From Vibrio maritimus (lineage in GTDB: Bacteria > Pseudomonadota > Gammaproteobacteria > Enterobacterales > Vibrionaceae), in NCBI GenBank assembly GCA_003263775.1, contig JYJJ01000065.1, positions 62,001-126,000 of the forward strand: DNA of 64,000 nt. Direction: 5' to 3'. Made by a program: the position numbers and the translations under genes. This document shows positions 25,700 to 35,565 of the stretch, in pieces. The notes under the pieces are model-generated. The model had not been told where the DNA came from and made no database searches. It saw nothing but the letters and a program-made list of their open reading frames with translations. The stretch's first letter is position 1, and each line of letters starts with the position of its first letter.

Positions 25700-26144
25700 G
25701 TGAGCAAGGAACGCGAAACGTTTACTGAGGAAAAGGTCACTCAAACGGGCGACAAGGGTGTTGATTTAAGGGGCAGTATGGTTAGCTAAGGTAATGTCGC
25801 ACTTGCCTGGGTTTTCTCAGCCAAATCGCAAAGATGTTATTGAAGCCTACGAGTGGTTCGAGAACGGTGTTGTGCACGTTAAACTTACCGAGGCAGAATC
25901 GGTGCGTAAAGTGATGGAGCGGGCTTGAAAATTCTACAGTAACTACGCCAACGTACTTGGTATTTTAGTTGGCATCAGCATTGCCGGCTTGGTTGAATGG
26001 TTACAGGTACAATACCCAGAAGTTAAGCATATTAAGTACGCACATATTGGAGCTGGACCGGCAACGTTATGGAACATCAATAATATTATGAGTGAGTACG
26101 ATAGGCGGGTTGAAGAGCTTCGATCACTTGAGCCTGCGGAGTAG
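25700..26144 (+). pseudogene. Small two-segment membrane protein, full copy (one frameshift and one in-frame TGA)
   Basis: GTG 25700 (or a lost ATG) begins a frame, SKERETFTEEKVTQTGDKGVDL, that moves to the +1 frame near 25768 and continues GAVWLAKVMSHLPGFSQPNRK through KVMERA. It then meets TGA at 25926-25928 and continues in the same frame to TAG 26144. The duplicate at 17781 has CGA (Arg) exactly where this copy has TGA. The C-terminal half has a transmembrane helix (LGILVGISIAGLVEWL). Family unknown. Either pseudogene, sequence error, or the TGA is a substitution; see findings. Confidence 0.5.
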
Positions 26145-26385
26145 CGGGTAGGCGTTTTATTTCAGACGTCATGCTGTATCGTTGAGAGCTTCAATGGTGC
26201 TATTGAGTGCATGTTTACTTGGACTCTGGTCGGAGTTCTATAGCTTTGGCTTTGTGTAAGTTATTGTAATTTAATGCTTTAATTTCCAATTACATACAAG
26301 CTATATTTGAATGACAAAGCTTTACTATACGTTTGGTCAAAAGTTGTTATGATTGCCGCCTCTTTTACGCTCTGTAACAATTGGT

Positions 26386-27270
26386 ATGTTTAGCAATCTA
26401 CGTCTTTTCATTAATTCTTTTCTTGTCATGGTCAATACGGCTATCACGGCTGTCGTGGTTTGCACATTCTCGATCATTAAATTAGCCCTACCTCTTGCGT
26501 CTGTTAAGACTCTGATGACGAGCTTATCGAATAAGCAGATGTGGCTTTGGGCAACGATTAATTTGTGGCTACTTAACCTAAACAACAATATTGAATGGGA
26601 TGTAGAAGGCGGCGACGAGTTGACACCAGAGCAGTGGTACATGCTGCTGTCTAACCATCTCAGTTGGGCGGACATCGTTATCATTACCTCGGTTATGAAA
26701 AACAAAATGCCGATGTGTAAGTTCTTGCTTAAGCAGAGCCTATTGTATGTCCCGTTTGTTGGCCTCGCGTGCTGGGGACTTGATATGCCATTCATGAAAA
26801 GGCACTCGCAAGCTTACCTTGTAAAGAACCCAGAGCGCCGCAATGACGATTTCAATGCGATTCGTAAGGCGTGTAAGAAGTTTGAACATGTACCGACCAC
26901 TATGATCAGCTTTGTGGAAGGTACACGTTACAGCGAAGAAAAATTGGCAACGGTTAAAACGCCTTATAGACACTTGCTGAAGCCAAAAACAGGTGGCGTT
27001 GCGTTCACACTTAATGCAATGAATCACCTTTTAGATGGTGTCGTCGATATTACACTTGCGTATCCAGAAAACCGCGAAGATCCGTTCAAGGATTTGTTGA
27101 AAGGTAAGCTCACTAAAGTAGTGGTCAAGATAGATGTTTACCAAATGGATGAAAATCTTAATGGTGATTACTTTAATGACAAAGTATTCAAGCGTCGTTT
27201 CCACAATTGGCTCAATGATGTCTGGAAGCGCAAAGATGAGACGCTAGAGACGATTTATTCGCAAAGCTAA
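26386..27270 (+). CDS. Lysophospholipid acyltransferase family protein (YihG-like)
   Basis: Membrane-bound 1-acyl-glycerol-3-phosphate-type acyltransferase. From ATG 26386 (MFSNLRLFINSF) the protein has 294 residues, an N-terminal membrane helix pair, motif I in the form SNHLSWADI, FMKRHSQAYL, and motif III-type FVEGTRYSEEKL. This resembles the YihG/YihF-like group known in enterics and vibrios. Upstream TTG at 26353 would add 11 residues; ATG is preferred. A strong bidirectional terminator follows. Confidence 0.85.
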   Translation: MFSNLRLFINSFLVMVNTAITAVVVCTFSIIKLALPLASVKTLMTSLSNKQMWLWATINLWLLNLNNNIEWDVEGGDELTPEQWYMLLSNHLSWADIVIITSVMKNKMPMCKFLLKQSLLYVPFVGLACWGLDMPFMKRHSQAYLVKNPERRNDDFNAIRKACKKFEHVPTTMISFVEGTRYSEEKLATVKTPYRHLLKPKTGGVAFTLNAMNHLLDGVVDITLAYPENREDPFKDLLKGKLTKVVVKIDVYQMDENLNGDYFNDKVFKRRFHNWLNDVWKRKDETLETIYSQS

Positions 27271-27299
27271 GTTGTTTCAGAGACAATAACGCCAGATAC

Positions 27300-27331
27300 A
27301 AAAAAGGTCTACCCTAAGGTAGACCTTTTTA
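27300..27331. terminator. Bidirectional terminator
   Basis: AAAAAAGGTCTACC-CTAA-GGTAGACCTTTTT is a perfect stem between convergent genes ending at 27270 and 27347. A runs on one side and T runs on the other allow it to act on both strands. Confidence 0.92.
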
Positions 27332-27346
27332 ATGCGACTAAAACAG

Positions 27347-27607
27347 TTAAGCAAACTGTCTAGGTATCACTCTGCAGCACTTTTCGGCTTCGTTAATTAA
27401 CACCGATACTGCATGAGTATGGTAATCCTCACCGCTCTTCCAAACGGTTTCTCCGAATATCTGACACAACTCAAAATCAGAAATAGTTCCCTTCATTTCC
27501 TTGTAGGCGACGGCTGAGATGATTTTTTGCTCTAATGCTTTAGGGCAAGATTCAACACGCCAACGGCTCACTTGAATATTCGGCAAAGCACACTCCTTTG
27601 TGGTCAC
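27347..27607 (-). CDS. Hypothetical small protein
   Basis: An 86-residue soluble protein without a recognised family. It has four cysteines (ECALPN, ESCPKAL, FELCQIF, EKCCRVI) and an amphipathic middle. It is monocistronic, ends at the shared terminator, and has AAAGGAGTG-like bases just inside the start region. Conservation could not be judged. Confidence 0.5.
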   Translation of the reverse strand: MTTKECALPNIQVSRWRVESCPKALEQKIISAVAYKEMKGTISDFELCQIFGETVWKSGEDYHTHAVSVLINEAEKCCRVIPRQFA

Positions 27608-27801
27608 ATTTTCGTCATCAAAACCACGATAACACCTTGAAAAAGTACGATCAAGGTGATCTTTCTCACATTTTTTAGGGGTATATAACGTGCTAGAGCT
27701 AACTGTTTGTAAACCTGAGAAGTTCTGCCTATAAGGTGAAAAAATAAACTTTTGGTGGACGAATTAAGCATCCACCGTTAAAAGTGACAAGTGTCTAATT
27801 T

Positions 27802-28080
27802 TTAAGCGAACTGTCTTTTGCTAATGATAAGTTGTTTAGCTCGTGTTACCAGTGAAGGAATACACCATGTCATCGCAATGGGGAGTGCAAATCGACTTAC
27901 TGCATCAATGAAGGCTGCAGTATCTTGATCGCCCTTAGACAATTGTTCTGGGAGCACAAAGGCTAACAATAGGTAGGTAAATACGACTAATAAGACACTA
28001 AACCACCATGGATCGCTATCCTGATATTTGATCACTGTGGTTGAGTTGTGGTGAGGTTTTTGCTGATTTTCCTTAATCAT
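27802..28080 (-). CDS. Hypothetical two-span membrane protein
   Basis: A 92-residue protein: a polar N-terminus, a transmembrane helix (WWFSVLLVVFTYLLLAFVLP), a short loop DTAAFIDAVS, a second hydrophobic segment (FALPIAMTWCIPSLV), and a basic tail. No family is recognised. It is alone on the minus strand. The start ATG 28080 is preceded by AGGAAGTAGAATCC. Confidence 0.55.
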   Translation of the reverse strand: MIKENQQKPHHNSTTVIKYQDSDPWWFSVLLVVFTYLLLAFVLPEQLSKGDQDTAAFIDAVSRFALPIAMTWCIPSLVTRAKQLIISKRQFA

Positions 28081-28357
28081 GGATTCTACTTCCTATTCAT
28101 CCAATCTAACGCTTCCATTCAATCACGCGAAATGCTCAAAACAAGTAACACAGCTCAATAACGTAAGCGACATCGAAAAAATAAGTGATTGTATTGTCAG
28201 TTTTGGTCAGACATCACATTCGGTTGGGGTTTTGTCGCAATGTGTAAATGAGGCCAGTGCTATACACGATGGGGTTCTCATTATTGAGTAAATATTCTAA
28301 CGCTTCTGCTAGCCCTCACTACACTGATGAAAAAGCCAGCAAAATAAAGGAATAACG

Positions 28358-29164
28358 ATGGACTATAAAAGGATCAAAGTCAGCCGCACTGAGGATGTGG
28401 TGACTGTGACGTTGAATCGCCCTGATAAGCTTAATGGTGTCGATATGGGGATGTTCGAAGAGCTGATTCACGTGAGCCGTGCGCTACGTAAAGATCGCCA
28501 GCTCAGAGCGGTGATTTTGACGGGTTCCGGGGACAACTTTAGTTCGGGTCTCGATTTTAAATCCATGATGACCAATAAAAGCAACGCGGCGAAACTGCTG
28601 TTCAAATGGTGGCCGGGTCAGTCCAATCGGGCTCAACAGGTAAGCAGCAACTGGCGCAAACTATCAGTCCCTGTCATTGCGGCAATCGACGGTTATTGCT
28701 GGGGCGCAGGGATGCAAATTGCGCTTGGTGCTGATTTTCGTATTTGCTCGCCAAAGGCGAATCTATCCATTATGGAATCAAAGATGGGGTTAACATCGGA
28801 CATGGCTGGCTCTATTGCTCTGCGTGAAGTGATGCCTAAGGACAGAGCGATGCTCATCTCTATCTGCGGTCAAGAGGTGTCAGCGGAAGAAGCGTTAAAG
28901 TATGGATTGGTAACAGAGGTCTGCGAAGATCCATTAGAGGCAGCTCAAATGCTCGCCAACAAAGTAAAACGTATGTCTCCGGACGTAAACGCAGCGATGA
29001 AGCACATGTACACTCGATATTGGACAGCGCCCGCTTGGAAGCTGTTGGCCTATGAGACCTACAGTCAAATACGCATTATGTTGGGAAGGAACTTTGGGCG
29101 GATGCAAAGTGCGCTGCGAAAAAAAACGCCGCCTGAGTTTCAGCCCAGACAGCGTTATTGGTAG
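28358..29164 (+). CDS. Enoyl-CoA hydratase/isomerase family protein (crotonase)
   Basis: A 268-residue crotonase-fold enzyme of acyl-CoA metabolism. It has LNRPDKLNGVDMGMFEEL near residue 19, the oxyanion-hole motif TGSGDNFSSGLDFKSM near residue 58, and IDGYCWGAGMQIALGADFRI near residue 110. The second catalytic region, ESKMGLTSDMAG, has Asp/Ser rather than the double glutamate of hydratases, as in isomerase-like members. AAAGGAATAACG precedes ATG 28358. The substrate is not inferable. Confidence 0.88.
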   Translation: MDYKRIKVSRTEDVVTVTLNRPDKLNGVDMGMFEELIHVSRALRKDRQLRAVILTGSGDNFSSGLDFKSMMTNKSNAAKLLFKWWPGQSNRAQQVSSNWRKLSVPVIAAIDGYCWGAGMQIALGADFRICSPKANLSIMESKMGLTSDMAGSIALREVMPKDRAMLISICGQEVSAEEALKYGLVTEVCEDPLEAAQMLANKVKRMSPDVNAAMKHMYTRYWTAPAWKLLAYETYSQIRIMLGRNFGRMQSALRKKTPPEFQPRQRYW

Positions 29165-29173
29165 CGGGGGAAA

Positions 29174-29296
29174 CTAACGGACGATCAGATCTTCCCCGCA
29201 AACTCGGCAACGGAAAAGCTCTTTGATACCATAGAGCTTTTGCCATATATTGCGCCGGATTCGAACGATCGCTGATCGTTGTTTACACTTGCACAT
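29174..29296 (-). CDS. Small zinc-ribbon-like protein
   Basis: A 40-residue frame whose end lies 9 bp from the convergent crotonase stop. It reads MCKCKQRSAIVRIRRN at the start and has FRCRVCGEDL near the end. The CxC ... CxxC spacing (Cys2, Cys4, Cys30, Cys33) is what a minimal zinc ribbon needs, and the helix between is basic. No stronger alternative explains the interval. Not a family I can name. Confidence 0.55.
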   Translation of the reverse strand: MCKCKQRSAIVRIRRNIWQKLYGIKELFRCRVCGEDLIVR

Positions 29297-29485
29297 GAAA
29301 ATATACCTAACGTTGTTGTTGTGTGATCTTGGTTCAGGTTTTATATAAGCCGTGTATATGGTTACAGTTCTATAAATAAAAGTGAATAGCGGAAAATTCT
29401 GTTGTCTTATTCAATTAAGCTTATAATTTTAAAGTATTTTTATCGGGAATTTCTTGGTTTTTGTTATTGGTCTGAGTTATGTGTC

Positions 29486-31200
29486 GTGCAAAGAAACAAA
29501 CAGCTTAGAAGTCAGTGGGTAGCTGCAATTAGTCGAGTGAAAGCTTGGCTGCTGAGCCCGCTTTTATTGTTTTATCCTTTGACGTTAGCTGCGTCGCAAA
29601 ATATGGTTTTGGTTAATGCTGTTGTCTATCAGCACCCAAAAGCCAATAGCGTAGCGATTGAGAACGGAGTGATAACTCAAATAGCATAGCCGATGAACTG
29701 CTGTCCAGTGTCGACCCTAGTGTAAAAATCATCGATCTCGAACAGCAGTTTCTACTTCCAGGGTTTATCGACAACCACAATCACGTCTTTGAAGCCGCCT
29801 CTGAAGCGGGGGCAATTGTGAACTTAGTGCCTCTGCAAGTCTCTCTGAGCTTCGGCCATACCTTGAATTCTGCCGTGAGCAAGTAAGCTCTGACAGATGG
29901 TTACTTGGCTATGGTTTTTCCCTTGAAATGATAATGGAACAGAGCAGTGAGCTATCTCCAATTGCGCTGCTTGATTCTGTTTTCCCTCACCGTCCCGTGA
30001 TTTTAATGGAGCAGACCTCACACTCGATGTGGGTGAACTCACCTGCGTTAAAGCTGGCAGGCATTACTGAGCGTACTTCTGATCCTCAAGGAGGCGCATT
30101 GCTGCGCGATGTCCAAGGCAATCTCAACGGCGTGCTGCTCGACAGTGCTGGGGATGCGGTGATGGAAATCGCTTGGAATAGTTTAAACGCACAGTTTGAG
30201 CAGAGCTATCAAGGACTACTCAATGGTTTATCGGCTGCGGCACAGCACGGAATTACCACCATTGGTGACGGCAGGCTCTATTGGAAAAGAGGTTGGTTTG
30301 AAGTATGGCAACATGCTCGAGAGCAAGGAGCGTTGACGTCACGTGTGCTGTTGCGTCCTTGGATCTATCCTGATGAGGGTATGAAAGAGCAGCTTGAGTA
30401 CCTAGAGTCCATTTACACTCCTGAGGCATCACCAAGTGATAAGCTAATCGTCAATCAAGTAAAGATGTACAGCGACGGCATTATTATCAATGGCACGGCC
30501 AAACTGCTAGCGCCTTATAAAGAAACCTATTTACCCAATCACCCAAAAGGTCTGAATTACATTCCGCCTGACACAATGAAAGCTTGGCTCACCGCTTTGG
30601 ATAGGCTCGGCTATAGCGCTCATATTCACGCTATCGGTGATGGTGCGGTGCATGAATCACTCAATGCCATTGAGCATGTACGTCACGTTGGCAGCGACAA
30701 ACCGTACACCTTGACCCATGTTGAGTTGGTCGATCAGCAAGATATTCCTCGCTTTTCAAAACTTGCGGTGACAGCAGATTTTCAGGTGGGCTCAGACTAT
30801 GTGGCCTTTCAAGACCACGCATGGGCAAAAGCCTTCTTGGGCGCTGTGCGTGCTCACAGACTTATGAACCTGCGCGCGATTTTTGATACCGGCGCGAATT
30901 TAACCCTCAGCAGTGATTGGAATGTCCACGACATTAACCCTTTGGTTGGTATCGCTAACAGCATCATGATGGACGACACGGGATTACCATCGGTTGATGC
31001 TGCTATTGACGCTTACACCATTAATGCGGCGAAGAGTTTAGGGATTGACGGTTTCACGGGCTCAATTGCAGTCGGTAAGTCGCCGACTTAGTGGTGGTTG
31101 AAGAAGATATTCGTCAGCTATCACAGGAGCGATCGCCGAAAGCGCAGTAACGTTAACCATGACTCAAGGGGAAATCGTCTTTCAGTGGACTGATCAGTAA
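29486..31200 (+). pseudogene. Amidohydrolase family 3 protein (YtcJ-like), four frameshifts
   Basis: Metal-dependent amidohydrolase of about 570 residues with a signal peptide (VKAWLLSPLLLFYPLTLAA). Segments in order are MVLVNAVVYQHPKANS (strand), LLPGFIDNHNHVFEAAS with the metal-binding HxH, the large barrel from ~29835 to 31080 (KMYSDGIIINGTAKLL, AHIHAIGDGAVHESLNAIEH, LSSDWNVHDINPLVGI), and the terminal SADLVVVEEDIRQLS. Frames change near 29687, 29833, 31082 and 31145, each by one base. The final frame ends at TAA 31200. Four shifts in one gene could mean a real pseudogene, but conserved residues are otherwise intact. A GTG near 29486 is the likely start. Confidence 0.72.
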
Positions 31201-31320
31201 TCAAAATTGTTTTTCGATGAACAATTGCTCATATTTATCAATATTATGAATGTGGCTCTGTGACCTATTCGCTATGATAGAGGGTACTCTATTAACGCGA
31301 ATGGTTTCAGGGAGCCCTTA

Positions 31321-32666
31321 GTGAGCGAATTTCAAGATCTCTCAATTCACATCGATCAAATCTCACAGGCCGAAGACACGCAGCAGCCACAGATCCTCAA
31401 TCAATATATTGAACAAGGACTTGATGCCGCATCGATTGCGCTTATTCTAGAAGCGTTTCCCATTGAACAAAGGGTTAGGCTTTGGCGCGAGCTGCCGCTC
31501 GAAAGCCACATTGATGTCCTTACTGAATCTCGTGGTGAAGTGCGTGTATCGATCCTCGATGCTCTATCAGAAACCGAGTTAAAACTAACCCTTGCAAAGC
31601 TCGATAACTTATCTTTGATTGAGTGGGCTGACTCACTGCCAGACGAGATCATCGAAGAGGCCATCTCCCTCCTAGAACCTGCAGAGCTTGAACTTTACGA
31701 TCTCGCGAATGAGTACCAAGAAGAAGAGTTGGGTCGATGGGTTGAGCGTAAAGTGGTGGCACTGCCATTTAATATTTCCGTCGCTCGTGCCAAAGTGCTG
31801 GTGGATAAGTACACCCATGAGCCATCGGGTTACGTTTATCTGATTGATAAGCAGCACCGTTTTCGCGGTATGGTCGAATATGCTGAGTTGGTGGGTGCAG
31901 AGTCATCGACTCGCATTAAGTCCTTAGTGCTGGAACATGTGAGTACGTTGAGTGCCACACTAGAGCTTGCTGAGGCTGTCGATGCGATGGAGCGCTCTGC
32001 GTTTACCTCGCTTCCCGTCCTTGATGAGCGTAAACGGCTGCTAGGTGAGATCGATTGGAAGTTCGCACTAAGTACTCAGCGTGAAATCTACGAGACGCGC
32101 CTTATGGCGGGTACCGGTATGGACGAAGGCGATGACCTGTTTGCGCCGATCCTTAAAAGCTCACAAAAACGGGGTGTGTGGCTCGGTATTAACTTGCTCA
32201 CTGCTATTCTTGCCTCTGTAACGATTGGCCTGTTTGAAGATGTGATTGCGCAAGTGGTTGCTTTGGCGGTTCTGATGCCTATCGTGGCCTCCATGGGCGG
32301 TATTGCAGGGAGCCAAACCTTGACCTTAATGGTGCGCTCTATGGCGCTTAATCAGATCACGTCAGGAAACCGGTTTGCGCTAATTAAAAATGAGCTTGGT
32401 ATCGGCGCGATTAACGGCCTGCTGTGGGCGTTGATTATTGGTGCCGTAGCCGGACTGTGGTTTCAATCGCCATTGCTTGGTGGCACGATTGCTCTGGCGA
32501 TCGTCGTTAATATCATCACCGCAGCCTTGTTTGGGGTGTTGATTCCATTAATCCTCGATAAACTCGACCTTGATCCAGCACTGGCAGGTTCGGTTATCCT
32601 AACCACTGTTACTGATGTCGTCGCTTTTTCGCCTTCTTAGGCACAGCGAGTTTGGTGCTGTTGTAG
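31321..32666 (+). CDS. mgtE: Magnesium transporter MgtE (one-base deletion near the end)
   Basis: Mg2+ channel/transporter of the MgtE family. The N-terminal helical superhelix domain occupies residues ~20-130, followed by the CBS pair (SGYVYLIDKQHRFRGMVE; SAFTSLPVLDERKRLLGEIDW) and five membrane helices. Signature elements are MPIVASMGGIAGSQTLTLMVRSMAL and DPALAGSVILTTVTDVV. Near 32620 one G is missing: GTCGTCGCTTTTTC should read GTCGTCGGCTTTTTC, giving DVVGFFAFLGTASLVLL and stop TAG at 32664-32666. Start is GTG 31321 after AGGGAGCCC. Likely functional in the real genome. Confidence 0.9.
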
Positions 32667-32897
32667 GGAAAGGCTGGCCTAGTTTGCTTTTTTGTAACCA
32701 GCTGGTGATCACATCAGCTGGCCTACAAAAAACGACCTATACGTAACTTATTGAATAAAAAGTTAGTTTTATCCTCGTTTGGTACAAATATTGGTGAATT
32801 TGATCGCCTTTGTTAACGCCTCGATTTTTCCCGTTTTGCCTACCTAGCACTCTGTTTGATTGGAGTTATAATCCCGCGCCATTTATTGGTGGTGAGA

Positions 32898-32981
32898 ATG
32901 AAAACGTCAGTGGTATTGACTGGTGTTTTTCTAATGATTTCAATCAACTTGCTTGTCTTTGAATACGTGGACAGGCAATAG
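32898..32981 (+). CDS. Very small single-span membrane peptide
   Basis: A 27-residue frame, MKTSVVLTGVFLMISINLLVFEYVDRQ in two parts: a hydrophobic helix (residues 5-21) and a charged tail. GGTGGTGAG precedes ATG 32898. It ends 11 bp before the DUF3332 lipoprotein, so it could be its leader or a coupled peptide. Weak evidence on its own. Confidence 0.35.
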   Translation: MKTSVVLTGVFLMISINLLVFEYVDRQ

Positions 32982-32992
32982 GTGTTTAAGTG

Positions 32993-33492
32993 ATGAAACT
33001 GATCAAAACAACAATTGCTGCGGCGCTAATGTCTACTATGCTAACAGGCTGTATCGGCCAAATGGCGACAACAGGTGCACTCATGTACGAAGTGAACCTA
33101 AAAGGTGTCGATAACCGTTACGCGCGTGCAGGTCTTTACACTTTGATGTCACCAGTGTACGCGATCACAGCGGCTGCCGACCTATTTGTTGTTAACTCTA
33201 TTGAGTTCTGGACGGGTACGAACCCTATCACAAAGAAAAAAGCCGTCGCTGATACTCCGGCTGAGGCTTACATTAAAGTAAACCACAAAGTGGGAAAGAA
33301 GTTCTCAACAGCGCCAGTGAAGCTATCGAAACTTGACGACAGCACCATGCAAATGGAATTTTTGGATGATGCGGCAAAGCACGCACATTGGTGGGCGTAA
33401 GCGGCCAAGACAGCGTTGATTTCTACCTAGATGGTCAGTACGTGACAACCGCGACACACCAAGAGCTAGAGCAGTACGCGACCGCTTCTTAA
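32993..33492 (+). CDS. DUF3332 family lipoprotein (frameshifted)
   Basis: Outer-membrane-type lipoprotein of the DUF3332 family. The signal peptide ends in a lipobox at LTGC (Cys18), then MYEVNLKGVDNRYARAG and DLFVVNSIEFWTG. Near 33375 one base is missing, after which the frame that continues as TLVGVSGQDSVDFYLDGQYV runs to TAA 33490-33492. Restored length is about 166 residues. Function unknown. Confidence 0.8.
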
Positions 33493-33532
33493 TGCTGTTT
33501 GTTTGATAAAGCATGAGCAAACAAAAAGGCCG

Positions 33533-33561
33533 ACTGGGTGCTGATCCCGGTCGGCCTTTTT
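33533..33561 (+). terminator. Terminator after the DUF3332 gene
   Basis: AAAAAGGCCGAC / GTCGGCCTTTTT with additional GGG/CCC pairs makes a long GC-rich stem with a T run, 41 bp after the stop. Confidence 0.92.
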
Positions 33562-33719
33562 ACCAATTAATAGGATGCGAAAAAGGAGCGAATTGGTATA
33601 AAAAGATGTTAACACATTGTTCAAAAAGCGCGACCAGCAGAGCGTGGCAGAATGTAAAATTCGGTATGTAATCTTCTCTGTAGAAACACTTAGTCGCGTT
33701 TTGACACTTTTAATTTGGT

Positions 33720-34061
33720 TTAAACACCTTGAATACGTTTGGCGGTAACTATCAGCCCTTGGGTATAACTAAAGCCGTAACCGTAGCCATAACCACCGTA
33801 ACCATTTTCACCTCTTCCACCTGCCTCGAGAATCGCTTTGTAGTCGTAGTCTCCACTCGTGATTGGGGTAATTGAGACGACTTCAAAGCCATCATGATTG
33901 AGTGTCGCGACCGCTTTTTGCAGATCTTCTGCTAGACGAACACTATCCACTACCGATTTCGAATACCCCGTTTTTCGCCACACGGGAGAATCGCTATAGT
34001 CGACAGCTTCATGTTTCCCCACTTCGCAAAAATGCGCGGGTACATGAACGATTCGATTCAT
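33720..34061 (-). CDS. Conserved hypothetical protein with Gly-Tyr repeats
   Basis: A 113-residue soluble protein. The N-terminal half includes SVRLAEDLQKAVATLNHDGFEVVSITPITSG, an alpha/beta pattern like small DUF4177-type proteins. The C-terminal part has a Gly-Tyr stretch (GGYGYGYGF) before the final strand TQGLIVTAKRI. The function is unknown. The gene stands alone, with AAGGTAAATAA before ATG 34061. Confidence 0.6.
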   Translation of the reverse strand: MNRIVHVPAHFCEVGKHEAVDYSDSPVWRKTGYSKSVVDSVRLAEDLQKAVATLNHDGFEVVSITPITSGDYDYKAILEAGGRGENGYGGYGYGYGFSYTQGLIVTAKRIQGV

Positions 34062-34337
34062 TTATTTACCTTACTGCTATTGTTACTCTGATATGCCTTT
34101 TGGGTCAGTCTTAATGCCGACTCTCTGCTATTAGGCTTGCCGATTCTAACTTACTCTTCCATCAACATGCACAAATTGTTCAATTATTCAGATAGTTAAA
34201 TGTCGTAAGTGAGCTGTATCGCACAATTCGTTTCCGATTGTACCTAGCCCCACCCAATCGTAGGCGGTGACACGCATGGCGAAATTGCCATTCTTATACA
34301 TAATTAAATGTGTCTTTTGTAAGTAAGGAGACACGTT

Positions 34338-34508
34338 ATGAAATGGATGATTGCAGCCGGTATGGGGGCGTTACTCTTGCTCTCAAGTGCTAGCGTTGCC
34401 AGTCAAAGTGGCGGGAAAATTGGCTTTTTGGTGGACTGCACCATTGACGGGAAATCAACTCGAATGCCAATGACGGCTTGCAGGCAAAAAGGAGGCGAGG
34501 CCAGATAG
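34338..34508 (+). CDS. Small secreted hypothetical protein
   Basis: A 56-residue frame with a signal peptide (MKWMIAAGMGALLLLSSASVAS) and a mature part of about 34 residues containing two cysteines (VDCTIDG and TACRQKG). AAGGAG lies 8 bp before ATG 34338, an excellent site. It is too short for its family to be named. Confidence 0.6.
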   Translation: MKWMIAAGMGALLLLSSASVASQSGGKIGFLVDCTIDGKSTRMPMTACRQKGGEAR

Positions 34509-34790
34509 CCAGTAGTGACCATTCGCCTTAGCGATGACTTAAGAGTCGGATTTAGCAGCTAAGGCGAATACCGAAAAAGTTAGAGTTCCGCTTTAAATCA
34601 CCCCATGCGGTCTGTTCAGTTCTTTGTGCTTTAGCGCAATGTCTCGAATGAGTTGAAATAGCGATTAGCACCACTTATGTTCACGATAGATTTTATTGTT
34701 TGGAGCCACAGGATAAGGTTGAGTTAGACTCCGCCAAATTCTTTTTATGCGAGACGGAATGTCGTTTAGCAGTAATGGCTTAGGAACATA

Positions 34791-35565
34791 ATGAACATCA
34801 AAAGCGCTTTCTATCTTGGTTGGTTTGGGGATGATGCTGGGGGCTGTAGCCAAGACAGTGATACCAATGAAACCAATCCCTCTTTTTCGACAATTCAAGG
34901 GCTGGCATCGGCTGGTGGTGGGATCAAAGGGCGTATCGCTTGGCACAGGTTGAAGCAAGCTCCAATAGAACAACAGTTCTCAACAGCATGGTTTACACAG
35001 CGCCAAAAGGCGGTGAGTTTACCATCGCTAATGCTGAGCAATTGATGTATCCAACGCTGCTTAAGATCGATGGAGCCTCTGGTGTTAAAGCCATCAGTGA
35101 GTACACCATTTTGATGGATAACATGGCTCAACACTTGAGCCTGAATCCGCTAACACGCTTGCTTATTGGTAAGGTTGCAGCGTCGACGCCGAGCTTGTGT
35201 TTGAAGATTTTGAGCAGCACCAGTCTAAGTTCACCGCGGCAGCGATTGAAGCCGCGCAAGTTGAGTTGAAGTCCACTCTAAAACCATTGTTTGAAGCAGC
35301 GGGAGTGGATCTAAATAGCGACTTGCTTCGTGAGTATTATCCTGCTGACCACACCAAACTAGACGCGATCTTATCCGCTTTAGCGTTAGAGTATCACTCT
35401 GATGGCGCTGTGGTGACTTACCGGCCTAACCCTCAACACTCACTAACGCTTACTTATGCGCAAGATTGGCAAGGAGAGCATTTGTTGCCTGAAGGCTATG
35501 AGGGGGAGATGCTCAAGTTAGAACTGGCGGTGCTTAATCAAGCCTCGCAGATACTAGAAGCATGA
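34791..35565 (+). CDS. Putative lipoprotein, first gene of a pair (several frameshifts)
   Basis: Reconstructs to about 258 residues. ATG 34791 after TAGGAAC opens a signal peptide in which two shifts (near 34807 and in the five-G run at 34840) hide an LGGC lipobox. Later shifts lie near 34943 and 35180. The protein-like segments read QVEASSNRTTVLNSMVYTAP, then LFEDFEQHQSKFTAAAIEAA and YYPADHTKLDAILSALALEY. No family recognised. Its TGA stop overlaps the next ATG (ATGA, 35562), so the two genes are coupled. Confidence 0.55.

Noticed and set aside
27347..27815. Both minus-strand hypothetical genes end in a similar TTAAGC(A/G)AACTGTC sequence.
   Set aside because: Only about 14 bases agree and the rest of the genes differ; chance is a sufficient explanation.
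28079..28291. A 70-residue frame starting over the start codon of the minus-strand membrane gene.
   Set aside because: Its ATG shares bases with the opposite start, there is no ribosome site, and the translation has no protein-like pattern; it probably lies in the promoter.
31201..31320. A possible magnesium riboswitch in front of mgtE.
   Set aside because: The 120-bp leader shows only a weak AATTGTT/AACAATT hairpin and no recognisable M-box features.
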